Positions 16,510 to 24,422 are shown, counted from the stretch's first letter. The stretch is DNA of 64,000 nt from Mucilaginibacter agri (GCF_009928685.1 NZ_WWEO01000043.1:310001-374000); one strand, 5' to 3'. Numbers and translations are program-made. Notes: generated from the letters alone by a model not told the origin.

Positions 16510-17393
16510 ATTTTAAAGATTTCAAAAATCTGGTTAAACTCCGATTGACCTTTTTGGTAGTATTTTCAGCTTCTATATCTTTTTTAATAGGAAGTAGGGT
16601 TACTAATCAGGAGACAATTGGTTATACGGGCTGGGGCCACATCAATTGGATGAATTGGGTGATGCTAATAGTTGGTGGTTTCCTGGTAACAGGTGCTGCT
16701 AACTGTTTTAACGAGATTATAGAAAAGGATCTGGATAAACTGATGACCCGTACATCAGACCGTCCGTTGCCATCGGAAAGGATGACTACCGGACAGGCGC
16801 TGGTTATAGGATTGTTTATGGGCCTGTTAGGCACTTACCTACTGGGTAAACTTAACCTGATAACCGGCTTTTTATCAGTGTTTTCGATCATACTTTATGC
16901 ATTTGCTTATACACCATTAAAACGTAAGTCACCTATTGCAGTGTTTGTTGGCGCTATTCCAGGTGCTTTGCCACCACTAATTGGTTACGTAGCGGCACAT
17001 CCAAGTATTGATGAAATAGCACTGATACTATTTGGTATTCAGTTTATGTGGCAGTTTACACATTTTTGGGCTATTGCCTGGGTATTGGACGATGATTATA
17101 AATTAGGTGGTTTCAGACTTTTACCTACCGGAAACCGCGATTTAACGAGTGCAATAGTTACCTTTGTAACTGCACTGATATTGCTGCCTGTGAGCCTGTT
17201 ACCTACCTATATGGGTTACGGCGGTTATTATGTAGGTGGTGTATCATTAGTGTGTAGTTTGATATTTTTGTATCAGGCCTTTAACCTGATGCGCACGTTA
17301 GAAATTAAAGCCGCCCGACAATTAATGTTCGGCTCGTTTTTGTACCTGCCGGTTGTGCAGTTAATGTTTTTATTTGATTTTATAGGTAAGTGA
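16506..17393 (+). CDS. ctaB: Haem O synthase (protohaem IX farnesyltransferase)
   Basis: A 295-residue UbiA-family prenyltransferase that attaches the farnesyl group to haem B, the step before CtaA. NCFNEIIEKDLDKLMTRTSDR (about 68-88) contains the first Asp-rich NxxxDxxxD motif. DDDYKLGGFRLLP is the second conserved cytosolic loop. About eight to nine transmembrane helices are predicted. It overlaps ctaA by 4 nt and is followed within 2 nt by the first subunit III-type gene. Confidence 0.94.
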   Translation: MNFKDFKNLVKLRLTFLVVFSASISFLIGSRVTNQETIGYTGWGHINWMNWVMLIVGGFLVTGAANCFNEIIEKDLDKLMTRTSDRPLPSERMTTGQALVIGLFMGLLGTYLLGKLNLITGFLSVFSIILYAFAYTPLKRKSPIAVFVGAIPGALPPLIGYVAAHPSIDEIALILFGIQFMWQFTHFWAIAWVLDDDYKLGGFRLLPTGNRDLTSAIVTFVTALILLPVSLLPTYMGYGGYYVGGVSLVCSLIFLYQAFNLMRTLEIKAARQLMFGSFLYLPVVQLMFLFDFIGK

Positions 17394-17395
17394 TA

Positions 17396-17980
17396 ATGAT
17401 GGCTCAGATACAGCAAGAGAAAGACAGGCTTAACCTGGCGCCTAAAAAATTTAACATGTGGATTTTTCTATTCACATCGTTTATGTTCTTTATGGCGCTT
17501 ACGAGTGGCTTTATCGTTTATGTGGGAGGTAGTAAGACGCACGAGCTTACTATTAAACTTCCGCAAATTTTTATGTACAGTACAGGTGCTATTATATTAA
17601 GTAGCCTTACTATGTTTTTAGCAAGCCGCGAAGCCAAACATTTGCAATTTGCAAAGCAGCGCTTGTTTTTATGGTTGACTATATTTTTAGGGATTGCCTT
17701 TTTTGTGTTACAGGTTTTTGCCTGGAAAGCGCTTATAGATATGCACCAGCATTTGGTTAACCCTAATGCTTCTATAAGTTTCGTTTATGTAATATCCGGC
17801 GCACATTTGCTACACATTTTAGCAGGTTTGCTGTTAATAATAAATACCCTGGTGAAATCTTACAAGAATACACCACAGGTACTCAATCTGTATAACATGG
17901 AAATGTCATCAATATTTTGGCATTTTATTGATATTATATGGATTTATCTCTATGTTTTTTTACTTTTGAACCAACGTTAA
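17396..17980 (+). CDS. Haem-copper oxidase subunit III-type protein (short form)
   Basis: A 194-residue protein with five predicted membrane helices. It ends in IFWHFIDIIWIYLYVFLLL, the conserved last helix of subunit III. ATG 17396 is preferred to the GTG at 17390 that overlaps ctaB. It resembles the short CtaE-like subunit III found next to a second, longer copy in Bacteroidota oxidase clusters. The long lipid-binding loop of classical subunit III is missing. It probably forms part of the oxidase or its assembly intermediate; whether both subunit III proteins are in one enzyme is not known from sequence. Confidence 0.85.
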   Translation: MMAQIQQEKDRLNLAPKKFNMWIFLFTSFMFFMALTSGFIVYVGGSKTHELTIKLPQIFMYSTGAIILSSLTMFLASREAKHLQFAKQRLFLWLTIFLGIAFFVLQVFAWKALIDMHQHLVNPNASISFVYVISGAHLLHILAGLLLIINTLVKSYKNTPQVLNLYNMEMSSIFWHFIDIIWIYLYVFLLLNQR

Positions 17981-18000
17981 ACAATTCTATTTAAGTACAC

Positions 18001-18729
18001 ATGAGTACAGCAGTATCACCAATTGACGAAGTTAAAACCACACCATGGTCTGGCGGCCGTTCGCCATTCTCGGTTGAATATGGTAAAATAATGATGTGGT
18101 TTTTCCTTTTATCGGATGCCTTTACATTTTCGTCATTATTAATTGCTTATGGTGCTTTGCGCTTTAGCTCAAGCACATGGCCTGCGCCTGATATGGTATT
18201 CCAGTCAGTGCCGTTTTTAATTGAACATGGTGCACCTTTGGTGTTCGTAGGTTTAATGACCTTTATCCTCATCATGAGTTCGGTAACAATGGTACTTGGT
18301 GTGGAAGCTGGGCACCGTGGTGCTAAAAAGGAAGTTGCTGTTTGGCTAGTATGGACGGTAATAGGTGGTTTCATGTTCCTGGGTTGCCAGGCGCTTGAGT
18401 GGACACACTTACACCACGACGGATTTTGGTGGGGTAGCATACCTAAAGACGAAGTTTTAAAAGAATTTTTCGTGTTAAAGAATGGTCAGTTGCCAGCGGG
18501 CGCTCATACGTATGCCCAACAGTTTGCAAACCTGTTCTTCACAATCACCGGTTTTCACGGTTTCCACGTATTTACTGGCGTTATTATTAATATCATCATT
18601 TTAGTTAACGTATTGATGGGTACTTACGAAAGACGCGGTAGCTACTTAATGGTTGAAAAAGTTGGCCTTTACTGGCACTTTGTAGACCTAGTTTGGGTAT
18701 TTGTATTTACTTTCTTCTATTTAGTTTAA
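18001..18729 (+). CDS. coxC: Cytochrome c oxidase subunit III
   Basis: A 242-residue subunit with five to six membrane helices. Typical parts are KIMMWFFLLSDAFTFSSLL, FFTITGFHGFHVFTGVI and the final GLYWHFVDLVWVFVFTFFYL. This copy is closer to canonical subunit III than the preceding gene. It starts 20 nt after it and 20 nt before the subunit IV gene. Subunit III stabilises the D-channel side of subunit I. Confidence 0.92.
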   Translation: MSTAVSPIDEVKTTPWSGGRSPFSVEYGKIMMWFFLLSDAFTFSSLLIAYGALRFSSSTWPAPDMVFQSVPFLIEHGAPLVFVGLMTFILIMSSVTMVLGVEAGHRGAKKEVAVWLVWTVIGGFMFLGCQALEWTHLHHDGFWWGSIPKDEVLKEFFVLKNGQLPAGAHTYAQQFANLFFTITGFHGFHVFTGVIINIIILVNVLMGTYERRGSYLMVEKVGLYWHFVDLVWVFVFTFFYLV

Positions 18730-18749
18730 AACATTAACTGATCAATTAT

Positions 18750-19097
18750 ATGTCATCAGAAGCAACACACGCAGCTCACCACGAAGGCGAAGAGCATGGA
18801 TCAATGACCAAAAAGAAAATCTGGGGTGTATTCTGGATACTTTTGGGTATTACTACTATCGAATTTATTATCGCATTATATTTAGTGCCACACGGCATTA
18901 TCCCATTAAAAGCAGCTAACCCTGTTTATATCGTATTAACGCTGTTTAAAGCATTCTACATTATCGCTTACTTTATGCACTTAAAGTTTGAGAAAGTAGG
19001 TTTGATTTATGCAGTAGTTGTGCCTGTTCTGTTCATCATCGGTTTGATCCTGGTACTTACTAACGAAAGCCACCACTGGATCGATCTGAGAGCGTAA
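18750..19097 (+). CDS. Cytochrome c oxidase subunit IV (prokaryotic type)
   Basis: A 115-residue protein with a histidine- and glutamate-rich N-terminal tail (THAAHHEGEEHG) and three transmembrane helices. The second includes KAFYIIAYFMHLKFE, the conserved FMHLKFE box of the prokaryotic COX4/CyoD family. It stabilises subunit I and III packing. Its stop overlaps the SCO start (TAATG). Confidence 0.9.
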   Translation: MSSEATHAAHHEGEEHGSMTKKKIWGVFWILLGITTIEFIIALYLVPHGIIPLKAANPVYIVLTLFKAFYIIAYFMHLKFEKVGLIYAVVVPVLFIIGLILVLTNESHHWIDLRA

Positions 19098-19798
19098 TGA
19101 ACAAAAGCTCAGCACTTGTTAAAAAGGTAATGATCCTGGTACTCATCTTAGCAGTACCAGGATTTTTATATTATTTACTAACCGCAAAGGGTAAAAACCG
19201 CTATAAGCCACTGCCATTTTATGGTCCTAAAGTGGTTGCCAAAACCGGGCACAAGTTTCACGGTAAGTACATCCCGGATACTATTTACCATACACTAGCG
19301 GACTTCAATCTGGTAGATCAGAATAACCAGCCGGTATCCTTAAAGTCTTTTGATAATAAGATTTTCATAGCAGGATTCTTTTATACCCATTGCCCCGAAG
19401 TTTGCGATAGTGTAAACGCCAACCTGGATAGTTTGGTAAAGGGATATGCCCACAATAAAATGGTGCATTTTGTTTCCATTACTGTTGACCCAACGCGCGA
19501 CTCGGTTGGTGCTTTAAAAAAATACGCTGATAAGTTTGCATCAACGGCTAAATGGCAGTTTTTAACCGGCGACACTACAACTATTTATAACCTGGCAGCC
19601 AAAAGCTTTTTGGTGAATGCTACTCATGTTGGCGACGGGCAATTTGCGCTGGATGATAAACTGATACTAATTGATGCTAATAAACGTGTCCGCGGTTATT
19701 ATTCGGGTTCGTCTATAATAGATATGAACCGACTTAACGACGAAATTAAGGTACAGATAGCCGAAGAATTAAGAAAAATTAAAGCTCCTGATTTGTAA
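19097..19798 (+). CDS. SCO family thioredoxin-like protein, atypical
   Basis: A 233-residue protein with an N-terminal membrane anchor (about 9-28) and a thioredoxin fold. The copper/thiol motif is THCPEVCD with Cys99 and Cys103, followed by FVSITVDPTRDS. SCO proteins deliver copper to CuA or reduce its cysteines and use a third ligand, a His, in a (F)xH(S/T)xxxxLxD segment. Here the corresponding sequence is FALDDKLILID, with Leu185 in place of the His. His177 in NATHVGD is the nearest candidate. The gene lies between subunit IV and the DUF420 gene, overlapping both by one base, so a role in oxidase assembly is well supported, but copper binding may differ. Confidence 0.88.
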   Translation: MNKSSALVKKVMILVLILAVPGFLYYLLTAKGKNRYKPLPFYGPKVVAKTGHKFHGKYIPDTIYHTLADFNLVDQNNQPVSLKSFDNKIFIAGFFYTHCPEVCDSVNANLDSLVKGYAHNKMVHFVSITVDPTRDSVGALKKYADKFASTAKWQFLTGDTTTIYNLAAKSFLVNATHVGDGQFALDDKLILIDANKRVRGYYSGSSIIDMNRLNDEIKVQIAEELRKIKAPDL

Positions 19799-20376
19799 TG
19801 ATCAATAATGATAAACTGATATTCCGCTTTGTGGCGGGTATCTCGATATTTGTATTTTTAGTGGTGGTTATCCTAAGTATGAAAGTGCTGCCGGTTCCAC
19901 ATCCGCTACCTTCTTTTACCATCTACCTGCCAAAGCTTAATGCGATACTAAACGGCACCTGTAGTGTATTACTATTATTGTCTTTATATTTTATCCGTAA
20001 AGGCGATGTAGCAGTGCATAAAACCATCAATATCGTTGCCTTTTGTTTATCATCGTTGTTTTTGGTATCATACATTATATTTCATTGGTTATCACCAGAT
20101 ACCAAATTTGGCGATTTAAATGGAGACCATATTTTATCTTCTGACGAGCTTGCGGCTGTTGGAGGTATAAGAAAGATTTATTTAACTATTCTCATTACCC
20201 ACATTATATTGGCTGCTGGCGTACTACCTTTAATACTCTTAAGCTTTTATCGCGGTTTGCAAATGCAGGTGGCAAAACATAAGAAATTGGTAAGATGGAC
20301 GTTCCCTATATGGTTATATGTTACCGTAACCGGGGTGATAGTTTATTTGATGATATCACCGTATTATAACTTTTAA
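19798..20376 (+). CDS. DUF420 (CtaM-like) oxidase assembly membrane protein
   Basis: A 192-residue membrane protein with five predicted helices. KLNAILNGTCSVLLLLSLYFI, KGDVAVHKTINIVAF and ITHIILAAGVLPLIL are typical of the DUF420 family. In Gram-positive bacteria, DUF420 proteins (CtaM/YozB) are needed to make active haem A oxidases. The position here, at the end of a ctaA-ctaB-cox-SCO run, supports the same role. Conserved histidines (VAHKT-like, THI) could handle haem or copper; that is inference. The start codon overlaps the SCO stop by one base. Confidence 0.85.
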   Translation: MINNDKLIFRFVAGISIFVFLVVVILSMKVLPVPHPLPSFTIYLPKLNAILNGTCSVLLLLSLYFIRKGDVAVHKTINIVAFCLSSLFLVSYIIFHWLSPDTKFGDLNGDHILSSDELAAVGGIRKIYLTILITHIILAAGVLPLILLSFYRGLQMQVAKHKKLVRWTFPIWLYVTVTGVIVYLMISPYYNF

Positions 20377-20388
20377 ATTTTTTAGCTG

Positions 20389-20396
20389 TAAATTTG
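20389..20396 (+). promoter_or_regulatory. -7-like box TAAATTTG just before the small CxxC gene
   Basis: TAAATTTG matches TAnnTTTG but ends only 4 nt before ATG 20401. A transcript from it would be leaderless or nearly so. It may be chance in AT-rich DNA. Confidence 0.2.
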
Positions 20397-20400
20397 CGTT

Positions 20401-20676
20401 ATGAAAAACCTGAAATTGTTAATCGCGTTTATGTTTGTAGCATTAAGCTTACTAGCCATACAGCCCGCAAAGGCGCAATGCGCTATGTGTACGGCAACGG
20501 TAGAGTCTAACTCTAAAAGCGGCCATAACGAAACCAACGGATTAAACAATGGCATTATGTACCTGTTGGCGGCGCCTTACCTGGCGGTAGCAGCAGCAGG
20601 GTATATCTGGTACAAGAAATACCGTCGTAAAGATGTTGATCTTAACATGCGCCCCGACAAGATCCATCTCAATTAA
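20401..20676 (+). CDS. Small CxxC membrane protein at the end of the oxidase cluster
   Basis: A 91-residue protein. After a signal peptide ending PAKAQ the mature chain begins with QCAMCTATVES, a CxxC pair right at the N-terminus. One transmembrane helix follows (about 53-71), then a basic cytoplasmic tail (KKYRRKD). I recall similar small QCAMC proteins beside cytochrome oxidase assembly genes in other Bacteroidota, with no assigned function. A membrane-tethered periplasmic thiol pair suggests copper handling or thiol reduction. It lies 24 nt after the DUF420 gene. Confidence 0.75.
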   Translation: MKNLKLLIAFMFVALSLLAIQPAKAQCAMCTATVESNSKSGHNETNGLNNGIMYLLAAPYLAVAAAGYIWYKKYRRKDVDLNMRPDKIHLN

Positions 20677-20721
20677 CATCTGCTGAGGTTTGCCTCATAT
20701 TTATAGCTAAGCCAACTTAAA

Positions 20722-21129
20722 ATGGGCCAAACTCCTAAATCAAAAGCCATGTTGCAGGGCAAATGCCCGCGTTGCCGCAGAGGCAATATGTTTAATGGCG
20801 CTACCTACAGTTTTGGTGGTAATAACATGCGCGAATTTTGTTCGAACTGCGGGATGAAATTTGAAATAGAACCCGGTTACTTTTACGCGGCCATGTATGT
20901 TAGCTATGCTTTAAATGTGGCTGAATCGGTTACCATCGGTGTGGCCACGTTTGTATTAACCCAAAACAGTACTTCTCCCTGGTTATATTTAGCCACCATA
21001 CTAGGAGGCTGCTTTTTACTTGCTCCTTTTAACTTCCGATATTCCAGAATTGTGCTTTTGTATTGGTTGTCACCAAAAGTTAAATATCAACCCTATTTGG
21101 ATACAGATGATAAGCCAGAAAACGTTTGA
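20722..21129 (+). CDS. DUF983 family membrane protein
   Basis: A 135-residue protein with two zinc-ribbon-like pairs, KCPRCRRGNMF (about 14-24) and FCSNCGMKF (about 45-53), followed by two transmembrane helices. CPxCRxGxMF is the DUF983 signature. In alphaproteobacteria DUF983 genes also occur near cytochrome oxidase genes; the function is unknown. It overlaps the next gene by 23 nt. Confidence 0.85.
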   Translation: MGQTPKSKAMLQGKCPRCRRGNMFNGATYSFGGNNMREFCSNCGMKFEIEPGYFYAAMYVSYALNVAESVTIGVATFVLTQNSTSPWLYLATILGGCFLLAPFNFRYSRIVLLYWLSPKVKYQPYLDTDDKPENV

Positions 21130-21769
21130 TTTTATAAAAGATATAAGCCTGAATAACAACCGCGAGTGGTTTCAGGACAACAAAGACCGATATGATGATG
21201 CCCGCGAGAACATGCTCGAATTCGCATCTGCCCTGATAAAAGAGTTGTCTCAAACAGATCCGGGCGTGGCCGAGATCGACCCTAAGAAAGCGGTTCAACG
21301 CATCTATCGGGATATTCGCTTTAGCAAGGATAAAACCCCTTATAAAAGTCATTTCGGCATAGGCTTGTCGTCGAAGTTTAACAACAAGCCCGACACTACA
21401 GGTTACTATATCCACATTACTCCAGGCGGTTCGTTTGCGGGTGGGGGATACTGGCAACCATCATCAGAACATATCAAAGCCATCCGCCAGGAGATTGATT
21501 ACAATGCTGCCGAACTAAAGGCTATTGTTGATGATAAAGAATACCAGAAGTTGTTTGGTGATATCAGGAATGAAAATAGCCTGAAGACTATACCGCGCGG
21601 GTACGATCCGGCTCATCCGGATGTGAGTTTGCTGAAGATTAAGGATTTTATCGGGATGCATAATTTCAGCGATGCGGCTTTGTTAAAGCCAGACAGCTAT
21701 AAAACCGTTGCCGATGTATTAGCCAAAATATATCCGCTCAACGAGTTTCTGAATAATGCTATTGCCTAA
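21107..21769 (+). CDS. DUF2461 (TIGR02453) family protein
   Basis: A 220-residue soluble protein. FDFIKDISLNNNREWFQDNK at the start, RIYRDIRFSKDKTPYKSHFG and YYIHITPGGSFAGGGYWQP are the family hallmarks. ATG 21107 is chosen because the family usually begins a few residues before the FxxLxxNNNREWF motif. It is within the end of the DUF983 gene (23-nt overlap in another frame). Function unknown; the conserved RxxxDxRFSKDKTPYK could be a nucleotide- or anion-binding surface. Confidence 0.88.
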   Translation: MISQKTFDFIKDISLNNNREWFQDNKDRYDDARENMLEFASALIKELSQTDPGVAEIDPKKAVQRIYRDIRFSKDKTPYKSHFGIGLSSKFNNKPDTTGYYIHITPGGSFAGGGYWQPSSEHIKAIRQEIDYNAAELKAIVDDKEYQKLFGDIRNENSLKTIPRGYDPAHPDVSLLKIKDFIGMHNFSDAALLKPDSYKTVADVLAKIYPLNEFLNNAIA

Positions 21770-21780
21770 TTTTTAACCCT

Positions 21781-22632
21781 ATGATAAAACTGAAATATTT
21801 GTTTCTTGCAGCTGTGCTATGCTTAACTATGCACTCGTGCAAAGTTCTTTCTACCAAGGCGTACAAATCTATGGTTGCCGAGCGCGATTCCCTTTCTACA
21901 CGCGTTACCTCGTTAGAGGCACAGGTAGACCAATTAAAAGCTGATACCGCCCGTATGCACCACGAAATTGCAGACCTGAATAGAAAATACGAAGAATTGA
22001 ATGACGGCTATAACCTGTTAAATGCGAGTTATACGGAAGCTAATGGTAAGCTGAGTAAAAGTTCATCGAGGGTAAACCAACTTTCGAGCGATCTGCAAAA
22101 ACGTGAAGCCCGTTTAAAAGAGGTGGAAGATATCTTGAAACGCCGTGATGAGGCTACTAACGCGCTTAAAGCAAAGTTGCAGCAAGCATTACTTGGGTTT
22201 CAGCAAAGCGGTTTAACAGTTGATATACGAAACGGTAAGGTATACGTATCGTTAACAGATAAGCTATTATTCCCTTCGGGAAGTATTGTTATTGACGATA
22301 AAGGTAAGGCTGCTTTAAAGCAAGTTGCCGGCGTACTTAACAAGGAGCAGGATATTAACCTGGCTATAGAAGGCCATACTGATGATAAAAAGGTAATTAA
22401 CCTAGGCCAAATTAAAGATAACTGGGACCTGAGTGTATTGCGGGCTACATCGGTAAGCCGTTACCTGGTGGAGATAGAGAATATGGACCCTAAAAGGATC
22501 ACCGCAACGGGTAAAGGACAGTACCAACCTATTGACCCAGCCAACACGCCTGAAGCCCGCGCCCGCAATCGACGGATTGAAATTGTACTGACGCCAAAAC
22601 TCGACGAACTGTACAACTTAATAACAAAATAA
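21781..22632 (+). CDS. OmpA-family lipoprotein with coiled coil
   Basis: A 283-residue outer membrane lipoprotein. The lipobox MHSC is at about 17-20. Residues about 33-140 form a long heptad-rich coiled coil (ERDSLSTRVTSLEAQVDQLK and onward). The C-terminal OmpA/MotB domain contains EGHTDDKK, DNWDLSVLRATSVSRYL and NRRIEIVL, the peptidoglycan diaminopimelate-binding motifs. It probably tethers the outer membrane to the cell wall. The gene ends at a strong terminator and lies 11 nt after the DUF2461 gene. Confidence 0.9.
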   Translation: MIKLKYLFLAAVLCLTMHSCKVLSTKAYKSMVAERDSLSTRVTSLEAQVDQLKADTARMHHEIADLNRKYEELNDGYNLLNASYTEANGKLSKSSSRVNQLSSDLQKREARLKEVEDILKRRDEATNALKAKLQQALLGFQQSGLTVDIRNGKVYVSLTDKLLFPSGSIVIDDKGKAALKQVAGVLNKEQDINLAIEGHTDDKKVINLGQIKDNWDLSVLRATSVSRYLVEIENMDPKRITATGKGQYQPIDPANTPEARARNRRIEIVLTPKLDELYNLITK

Positions 22633-22638
22633 TTGACA

Positions 22639-22666
22639 GCCCCTGCTACAAAGCAGGGGCTTTTTT
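22639..22666 (+). terminator. Rho-independent terminator
   Basis: GCCCCTGCT (22639-22647), loop ACAA, AGCAGGGGC (22652-22660), then six T. It closes the transcript from the OmpA lipoprotein gene. Confidence 0.9.
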
Positions 22667-22679
22667 GTTATTATGCATT

Positions 22680-23456
22680 ATGAAAACTTATGCCATCATA
22701 TCAGACATTCACGGAAATTTGCGTGCCTTGCTGGCCGTGCTGAAGGATATTAAATCGCGGGAGATAGAAACCATTATTAACCTGGGCGATCACTTTTATG
22801 GCGCTTTGGAGCCGGAAGGCGTAGCAGAGATTTTACGCCAGAACCCGATGGTCAACATCCGGGGTAATACTGACAGGGCAATTCTGGAAAGTCTGGAACG
22901 CGACGGTATGAAATCGGCCAAGCCCGAAATGGAGCGGGTAAAAGGAGAACTATCTAAGCAGAGCATCGAATGGATAAAGGCATTACCATTAACGGCTACG
23001 CTCGACAAGCTTTTCTTTATATGCCATGGCACGCCCGAGAGTGACAATGAATATTTATTGGAAGAAGTTACAGCCAACGGCGTTTTTGTTTACAACGACG
23101 AAGACCTGATAGAAAAAGTAAAGGATATTAAAGAGCGGATTATCCTGTGCGGGCATTCGCATGTTAACCGTACAGTTTATCTTTCTAACAATAAAATTAT
23201 TCTTAACCCCGGTAGTGTTGGTCTGCCCGCTTATCTGGGTTCTGAAAAGTATGAGCATCGCTTCGCCATGGAATCTATGAGCCCACATGCCAAATACGCC
23301 ATTGTACATACAAACGGCGATCATATAAACATAGAGCAGGTACAGGTTACTTACGACTGGCACGCTGCATCAGACGCCGCCCGCGAAAATGGGAATGCTA
23401 ATTGGGCCGAATTTTTACTACACGGCAGGATGCCGAAGGATTTGAGGGTGGATTAA
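22680..23456 (+). CDS. YfcE/calcineurin-like metallophosphoesterase
   Basis: A 258-residue protein with the binuclear metal motifs of the family: DIHGN (about 9-13), GDHFYG (37-42), GNTD (62-65), CHGTP and GHSHVNR, then NPGSVG. These match small phosphodiesterases of the YfcE/MJ0936 group. ATG 22680 is chosen over a TTG at 22665 that lies inside the preceding terminator. The substrate is not predictable. It stands alone, with no partner genes. Confidence 0.88.
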   Translation: MKTYAIISDIHGNLRALLAVLKDIKSREIETIINLGDHFYGALEPEGVAEILRQNPMVNIRGNTDRAILESLERDGMKSAKPEMERVKGELSKQSIEWIKALPLTATLDKLFFICHGTPESDNEYLLEEVTANGVFVYNDEDLIEKVKDIKERIILCGHSHVNRTVYLSNNKIILNPGSVGLPAYLGSEKYEHRFAMESMSPHAKYAIVHTNGDHINIEQVQVTYDWHAASDAARENGNANWAEFLLHGRMPKDLRVD

Positions 23457-23480
23457 TTAATGTGACAGATTAATTATAAT

Positions 23481-23551
23481 GTCATTGCGAGGAACGAAGC
23501 AACCTCGTAGCTATACAGATCGAATAACAATTGAGGGGTTGCTTCGTACCT
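23481..23551. repeat. Imperfect palindromic intergenic repeat (GAACGAAGCAA type)
   Basis: GAGGAACGAAGCAACCTC (23489-23506) and GAGGGGTTGCTTCGTACC (23533-23550) form two arms of an imperfect inverted repeat around a 26-nt centre, preceded by GTCATTGC. The ATTGCGAGGAACGAAGCAA core is familiar as a dispersed repeat in many genomes. It abuts the broken gene at 23568-23854. Confidence 0.65.
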
Positions 23552-23567
23552 ATTAAGTGTAACATCG

Positions 23568-23854
23568 TCAGAGTTTATTCCATACTAGAATTATTTCACC
23601 CAATAAGGAATTCAAATTTTCTTCTATCGATGGATCGACAGCTTTGAGTATTAAGCCTACCTCAGACTTTTGGGTGCCGTATAATCGACGTGTTCTACTG
23701 AGTCAATTATCAAATCAAAGGTGATATTATTGAAGTTAATTTGGATAAAATTACCAGCTGTAATTTCGCCATCAATAATATCACCTGTAAGTATCAGGCC
23801 AATACCAACGATAGTAAAAAACTTACTTATTTTAAAGTTCGCCGCTATTGCCAT
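23568..23854 (-). pseudogene. Frameshifted small gene, EF-Tu domain 2-like beta barrel
   Basis: On the minus strand, frame one gives about 65 residues from ATG 23854 (ISKFFTIVGIGLILTGDI, then GNFIQINFNNITF and VDYTAPK) and stops at about 23657. In the +1 frame at the same point the reading continues as SEVGLILKAVDPSIEENL and NSLLGEIILVWNKL, to TGA at 23568-23570. The joined chain of about 95 residues has the FxIxGxGxVxTGxIxxGxIxxGD and VGLxL pattern of translation-factor domain 2 barrels. A single-base change near the CCCAAAAG run (about 23668-23675) explains the break. It is either a real pseudogene or a sequencing error. The whole gene would be a stand-alone barrel, unlike a GTPase. Confidence 0.6.
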
Positions 23855-23869
23855 TTGCTACTGCCATAT

Positions 23870-24418
23870 CTAAAAAGGGCTTACAAAATCTTTAAAAGCA
23901 GGCAATACCTCGTCTTTTGGTGAAAGTAATACTTCTGCATCTGCAATACCCCAACCGATACCCAATGACGGATCGTTCCAGATTACACCGATTTCTGAGG
24001 CTTTGTCGTAAAAGTTTGTAACCTTATAGGTAAAGATGGTATTATCTTCAAGCGTAGCAAAACCGTGTAAAAAGCCTGGTGGTACCCAAAATTGTTTGTG
24101 GTTTTCGCCCGTTAGTTCAATGCTTACATGCTGGCCATAGGTTGGCGAATCCTTACGGATATCAACCGCAATATCTAAGGCCCTGCCTTGCAATACGCGT
24201 ACTAGTTTACCTTGTGCAAAAGGAGGGGCTTGTGCATGTAACCCGCGCAGCGTTCCCTTTTGGGAGAACGATTGGTTGTCCTGTACAAAATCGGCAGTAA
24301 TGCCAACGTCAGCGAATTTTTGTTTGTTATAGCTTTCGTAAAAATAACCACGATCGTCGGGGAAAATACGTGGTTCTATGATTAGCAGGCCTTCTATAGC
24401 CGTTGTAGTAACTTTCAT
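23870..24418 (-). CDS. rfbC: dTDP-4-dehydrorhamnose 3,5-epimerase
   Basis: A 182-residue cupin epimerase of the RmlC/RfbC family, third step of dTDP-L-rhamnose synthesis. FPDDRGYFYESYN (about 19-31), QDNQSFSQKGTLRGLHAQ with catalytic His61, LVRVLQG, and VPPGFLHGFATLEDNT are family motifs. The other rhamnose genes (rfbA, B, D) are not in the window. It is the last gene of a minus-strand set, 4 nt after DUF4286, possibly transcribed with TPR and DUF4286. Confidence 0.92.
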   Translation of the reverse strand: MKVTTTAIEGLLIIEPRIFPDDRGYFYESYNKQKFADVGITADFVQDNQSFSQKGTLRGLHAQAPPFAQGKLVRVLQGRALDIAVDIRKDSPTYGQHVSIELTGENHKQFWVPPGFLHGFATLEDNTIFTYKVTNFYDKASEIGVIWNDPSLGIGWGIADAEVLLSPKDEVLPAFKDFVSPF

Positions 24419-24422
24419 TTGG

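Noticed and set aside
23870..24418. Complete dTDP-rhamnose pathway
   Set aside because: Only rfbC is present; rfbA, rfbB and rfbD are not seen in the window and rfbC is grouped with unrelated genes.
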